From: Acidimicrobiaceae bacterium | GTDB taxonomy: Bacteria > Actinomycetota > Acidimicrobiia > Acidimicrobiales > Palsa-688 | Length of the DNA stretch: 9,490 bases | Direction of reading: 5' to 3' | NCBI GenBank assembly: GCA_003156795.1 | Contig: PMHU01000060.1 | Coordinates: 9,762 to 19,251 of the forward strand | In this document: in pieces, positions 6,474 to 9,490 of the stretch | Layout: every line of letters begins with the position of its first letter | Position numbering within the stretch: the stretch's first letter is position 1 | Translations under genes and position numbers: made by a program | The notes under the pieces: generated by a model | What the model was told of the DNA's origin: nothing | Database searches by the model: none | The model's input: the letters and a program-made list of their open reading frames with translations, nothing else

Positions 6474-7511
6474 ATGACCTCACCGACCAGCGAGGTCGTC
6501 CCGGCTGCGCCCGGTCCGGACGGGTCCACCGGGTTTGGAGAGGGACGATTCGATCAGGGCCCCCCGCAGAGCGGCGGCGGGCACCGGTTGGGTCCGGTAC
6601 GGCGCGGCATCCGAGAGCTCGGCCTGACCCTGATCACCGCCGGCTTCGTCATCCTGCTGTTCGTCGTCTACCAGCTGTTCGGCACCGGCTTGGCCGAAGC
6701 CCATAGCCAGGCCTCCCTCAAGAAGCAGTTCAACACCGCCGTGGCCAAATCCACGAGCTCCACCTCCGGTGACAACCCGACCGTCGGGGGATCGGCCAAT
6801 CCGGGCGCCGGCCAACCGAGCAACCCATCCGCGCCGTCGGGCGGGGCCGTCGACCATCTGGTCATTCCGAAGATCGGACTCAACAAGTTCGTGGTGCAAG
6901 GTGTCGCCGAGAACGACCTCATGAAAGGGCCGGGCCACTACCCGCAAACGGTCATGCCGGGCCAGGACGGCAACGCCGCCATAGCCGGCCACCGGACCAC
7001 GTACGGCGCCCCGTTCTTCGATCTCAACGAGATGTCGATAGGCGACCCGATCTACATCACCGACCTGGCCGGGCGCACGTGGATCTACAAGGTGTCTCAA
7101 CGTCCGGAGGTCGTCAGCCCCAACGACGTCGCCGTCCTCGACCCGACGCCTTTCGCCGAGTTGACGTTGACCTCCTGTAATCCGCGGTTCGAAGCCACGT
7201 CGCGACTGGTCATCGTCGCCCGGCTGACGGGACGGGCACCGCTCCCGGTCGTTCACACCCCTTCGCCTGCGCCGGCGGCGGCGGCCGTTCCCGTGGTGAG
7301 CTCTCTCGGCAGCGGGGACTCGAAGGCGTGGCCCGCCGCACTCGGCTACGGCCTCATCGTGGTGCTTTTGTGGATCTCGGTGCGGATCTGCATCAACCGG
7401 ACCCGACGGTGGACCAGGCTGGCCGCGTACGTGGGCGGAATCGGGATCTGCCTGGTACCCCTTTGGTTCTGCTTCGAAAACGCCATCCGGCTGCTCCCGC
7501 AGAGCATTTGA
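6474..7511 (+). CDS. Class E-like sortase (transpeptidase) with N-terminal and extra C-terminal membrane helices
   Basis: The protein is 345 aa. A cytoplasmic Pro/Gly-rich N-terminus is followed by a membrane segment at about 50-68, a Ser/Gly/Pro-rich linker (about 92-125) and a sortase domain (about 126-255). The catalytic residues are visible: His173 in AGHRTTYGAPF, Cys235 in TLTSCNP and Arg244 in SRLVIVA. The TLTxCxP form of the Cys motif is that of class E and related actinobacterial sortases. Known: sortases cleave a C-terminal sorting signal and link the protein to the cell wall outside the membrane. Unusually, two more hydrophobic segments (about 287-304 and 316-333) follow, separated by an Arg-rich loop. 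No protein with a sorting signal is encoded in the window. The gene stands between two halves of a MutT1-like pair on the opposite strand. The start ATG has TAACCT 7 bases upstream and no ribosome binding site. Confidence 0.9.
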   Translation: MTSPTSEVVPAAPGPDGSTGFGEGRFDQGPPQSGGGHRLGPVRRGIRELGLTLITAGFVILLFVVYQLFGTGLAEAHSQASLKKQFNTAVAKSTSSTSGDNPTVGGSANPGAGQPSNPSAPSGGAVDHLVIPKIGLNKFVVQGVAENDLMKGPGHYPQTVMPGQDGNAAIAGHRTTYGAPFFDLNEMSIGDPIYITDLAGRTWIYKVSQRPEVVSPNDVAVLDPTPFAELTLTSCNPRFEATSRLVIVARLTGRAPLPVVHTPSPAPAAAAVPVVSSLGSGDSKAWPAALGYGLIVVLLWISVRICINRTRRWTRLAAYVGGIGICLVPLWFCFENAIRLLPQSI

Positions 7512-7525
7512 CGACCCACCAATGG

Positions 7526-7600
7526 TTTGGCCGGCTCAGGTTCGGCCGGCTCAGGTTTGGCCGGCTCAGGTTTGGCCGGCTCAGGTTTGGGCGGCCCGGC
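7526..7600. repeat. Tandem repeat of a 15-bp GCCGGC-containing unit
   Basis: Four adjacent 15-bp units read TTTGGCCGGCTCAGG at 7526-7540, 7556-7570 and 7571-7585, with one T-to-C change in the second (7541-7555). A fifth, degenerate unit follows (7586-7600). The array fills most of the 95-bp gap between the convergent sortase and Nudix genes (7512-7606). Each unit holds a GCCGGC palindrome, so neighbouring units could pair into hairpins and slow or end transcription from either side. It is too few, too short and without spacers to be a CRISPR array. Confidence 0.9.
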
Positions 7601-7606
7601 CCGGCG

Positions 7607-8032
7607 TCAGGTTTCTATGGCATTGGGAAGGGCCACGAGCACGTCGACGTCGTGGGGGTAGGTCAACCGATCCACGGCCGCGCTGATGGGCAACCAGACG
7701 ACGGCGTCGACCTCGTTGGCCGGGGCGGGCGCCCCCTCGACGATCGTCATGGCCCAGTACCTGACCCTTTTGTGCTTGCCGCTCTTGTCCAAATAGATGG
7801 TGGGGGGTAGCTCGGGCCCGAGGTCGGCCCGCACGGTCGTCTCTTCCCGCACTTCCCGCAAGGCGGCTTGTTCGTCGGTCTCGCCGGGATCGAGCTTTCC
7901 TTTGGGGAGGCTCCAGTCGTCGTAGCGGGGTCGGTGGACCAACACCACCTCGACTTCCCCATCCGCCCGGCGCCGCCACAAGACGCCGCCGGCGGCCAGG
8001 ACCGGACCACGGGCCGGCGACCCTGGCGTCAC
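7607..8032 (-). CDS. Nudix hydrolase, MutT1 N-terminal-like
   Basis: The protein is 141 aa from the GTG at 8032. The Nudix box runs from Gly45 of GKLDPGE through REVREETTV (to residue 67) and fits GX5EX7REUXEEXGU with all acidic metal ligands present. The usual Gly near its end is Thr66. The preceding WSLPKGK is typical of MutT1. Known: Nudix enzymes hydrolyse nucleoside diphosphates linked to another group; MutT1-type enzymes act on oxidised guanine nucleotides and diadenosine polyphosphates. The GTG shares GTGA with the ppk1 stop codon, so translation is probably coupled to ppk1. The frame also reaches an ATG at 8071, but that would overlap ppk1 by 43 bp and add 13 atypical residues. The phosphatase half of MutT1 is missing here and a matching stand-alone protein lies at 5944-6405. 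Confidence 0.9.
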   Translation of the reverse strand: MTPGSPARGPVLAAGGVLWRRRADGEVEVVLVHRPRYDDWSLPKGKLDPGETDEQAALREVREETTVRADLGPELPPTIYLDKSGKHKRVRYWAMTIVEGAPAPANEVDAVVWLPISAAVDRLTYPHDVDVLVALPNAIET

Positions 8033-9490
8033 TTGATGGTTCCGCCGTGCAACACCTCCGCCTCGCGCCAACGCTTGGACCGGGCCACTGCGAGCTCTTG
8101 GAATCGGTGCTGGGCATTGACCCCTAGCTTGGTCGGCGTCCTGTACCAGCTTCCGTCAGACCGGAGCTCCCACGAGCGCACGTCGTCGGCCAGATCGATC
8201 TCGAGTATCTCGCGCAGCCTGGCCTGTAGCTCCGGGGCCAGGATGGGGACGACGGCTTCCACCCGACGGTCCAGGTTGCGGTCCATCATGTCGGCCGACC
8301 CCAAGTAGTAGTCGCCGCCTTCGGGGAGCGTCGCCGCCGCGTCTCCGTTGAGGGGTCCCGGGTCGGGAGCGCCGGCCCCGAAGAAGTAGACACGCGAATG
8401 CTCGAGCCACCGACCGACGATGCTGCGCACCCGGATGTTGTCCGAAAGCCCGGCCACGCCAGGACGCAGGCAACATATCGCCCTCACGATCAGATCGATG
8501 CTCACGCCGGCCTGCGAAGCGCGATAGAGGGCGTCGACGATGCCGGGGTCGACCACGTTGTTGAGCTTCCAAACGATGCGGCCCCGTTCGCCCAGATCCG
8601 CCTCGCGGGCGATCAGCTCCATCATCCGCGGCCGAAGGGTCAAAGGCGCGACCAACAGTCGGCGGTAGTCCATGCGGCGGCTGTAGCCCGTCAGGAAGTT
8701 GAACAGGTCGGTCAGGTCGGCGCCGATCTCTGGTGCCGCGGTGAGGATCCCGATGTCTTCGTAGATGCGGGCCGTGCTGGCGTTGTAGTTGCCCGTGCCG
8801 ATGTGGCAGTAACGCCTGATCCCGTCGCCCTCCTGGCGCACGACGAGAGCGGTCTTGGAGTGGGTCTTGAGGCCTACCAGTCCGTACACGACGTGCACAC
8901 CGGCCTGCTCCAGAGCACGGGCGAAGCCGATGTTGGCGGCTTCGTCACCCCGGGCTTTGAGCTCGACGAGGGCGGCGACCTGCTTGCCTCTTTCGGCTGC
9001 CCGAATGAGAGAACGAACGATGGCGCTGTCTCCCGACGTCCGGTACAGGGTCTGCTTGATGGCCAGGACGTGCGGGTCCCGCGACGCTTGAGCGATGAAC
9101 TCTTCGACTGACTCGGAGAAGCTCTCGTAGGGGTGCTGGACCAGGATGTCGCCGTGGCGGATGGCGGCGAAAATGTCGATCGGGTCGCCGTCGCTTCCGA
9201 TGAGCCGGCTCGGCGTGACCGGAGCGAAGGGCTCTTCTTTGAGCTCGGGACGATCGAGGTTGTAGACCAGCCATAGCGCGGTCAGGTCGAGCGGCCCGGT
9301 GACGTCATAGACGTCCTCCGCTTGCAGATCCAGCTCTCGGGCCAGCAGGTTGCGCACCTCTTCGGTAATCGAAGCGCCGACCTCGACGCGAACAGCCCGC
9401 CCGAAGCGACGGCGCCGAAGCTCCATCTCGACCGCTTCGAGGAGATCGTCCGCCTCCTCCTCCTCGAGCGTCAGGTCGGCGTTGCGCGTG
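8029..9490 (-). CDS. ppk1: Polyphosphate kinase 1, 5' end beyond the window
   Basis: About 486 C-terminal residues are visible. The enzyme moves the terminal phosphate of ATP onto inorganic polyphosphate and back. TRNADLTLEEEEADDLLEA at the window edge, FGRAVRVEV, then DPHVLAIKQTLYRTSGDS and VELKARGDE follow PPK1 in order. Both catalytic His codons of the phospholipase-D-like C-terminal domains are present: the His of LKTHSKT (codon at 8860-8862, equivalent to His435 of the E. coli enzyme) and the His of RWLEHSRV (8398-8400, equivalent to His592). RYCHIGTGNYN and RIYEDIGILTA are also intact. The ATG at 9426 is internal, since the frame and the family similarity continue through 9490. About two thirds of a usual 690-730 aa protein is in view. 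The stop codon overlaps the Nudix GTG by four bases, so the two form an operon. Confidence 0.97.
   Translation of the reverse strand, partial: TRNADLTLEEEEADDLLEAVEMELRRRRFGRAVRVEVGASITEEVRNLLARELDLQAEDVYDVTGPLDLTALWLVYNLDRPELKEEPFAPVTPSRLIGSDGDPIDIFAAIRHGDILVQHPYESFSESVEEFIAQASRDPHVLAIKQTLYRTSGDSAIVRSLIRAAERGKQVAALVELKARGDEAANIGFARALEQAGVHVVYGLVGLKTHSKTALVVRQEGDGIRRYCHIGTGNYNASTARIYEDIGILTAAPEIGADLTDLFNFLTGYSRRMDYRRLLVAPLTLRPRMMELIAREADLGERGRIVWKLNNVVDPGIVDALYRASQAGVSIDLIVRAICCLRPGVAGLSDNIRVRSIVGRWLEHSRVYFFGAGAPDPGPLNGDAAATLPEGGDYYLGSADMMDRNLDRRVEAVVPILAPELQARLREILEIDLADDVRSWELRSDGSWYRTPTKLGVNAQHRFQELAVARSKRWREAEVLHGGTIK

Noticed and set aside
7526..7600. CRISPR array
   Set aside because: Units are 15 bp and directly adjacent with no spacers, and no cas gene is nearby.
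8398..9111. Open frame of 237 codons on the plus strand opposite ppk1
   Set aside because: PPK1 is certain on the minus strand; this is its shadow.
9424..9426. ATG at 9426 as the start of ppk1
   Set aside because: The 21 codons upstream to the window edge still match the family, so it is an internal Met.

Overview
The window looks like chromosome from a very GC-rich actinobacterium. A deep-branching class such as Acidimicrobiia is my guess, but the sequence alone does not fix the class. The support is the family content: an actinobacterial Zincin_2/DUF2342 protein, a class E-type sortase, and a polyphosphate kinase followed by a MutT1-type Nudix gene. Start regions mostly lack Shine-Dalgarno sequences and carry a -10-like hexamer right upstream of the start codon, as in leaderless actinobacterial mRNAs. 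I see no tRNA, rRNA, transposase, phage gene or CRISPR array.

Layout. (1) 1-1156, plus: a membrane-anchored HtrA-like protein with a PDZ domain whose three catalytic positions all appear to be lost. (2) 1144-2241, minus: an NAD-dependent extended SDR with a C-terminal membrane anchor, convergent with and overlapping the HtrA gene by 13 bp. (3) 2259-3547, plus: a possible 13-codon leader ORF overlapping (ATGA) the start of a Zincin_2/DUF2342 protein; it diverges from the SDR gene over a shared -10-like element. (4) 3573-5051, minus: an MFS permease with a Pro/Tyr-rich tail. (5) 5145-5885, plus: a Pro/Ala/Gly-rich, probably disordered protein of unknown function. (6) 5944-6405, minus: a SixA-type histidine phosphatase resembling the C-terminal half of MutT1. 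(7) 6474-7511, plus: a class E-like sortase with extra C-terminal membrane helices. (8) 7526-7600: 15-bp tandem repeats. (9) 7607-8032, minus: a Nudix hydrolase resembling the N-terminal half of MutT1, coupled by a GTGA overlap to (10) ppk1 (8029 to the window end, minus, 5' end outside).

How the genes relate. The clearest functional group is ppk1, Nudix and histidine phosphatase. In mycobacteria ppk1 lies beside mutT1, which encodes a Nudix domain fused to a histidine phosphatase domain. Here the two halves are separate genes in the same order and orientation, with an oppositely oriented sortase gene and a tandem repeat between them. The HtrA-like protein, SDR and sortase are all membrane-anchored, and the sortase and HtrA-like domains should face outward, so part of the window concerns the cell envelope. 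No sortase substrate with a sorting signal is visible.

The observations most worth following are the split MutT1 arrangement, the triad-less HtrA homologue, the putative leaderless leader ORF before the DUF2342 gene, and the recurring exact placement of -10-like hexamers 7 bases before start codons.
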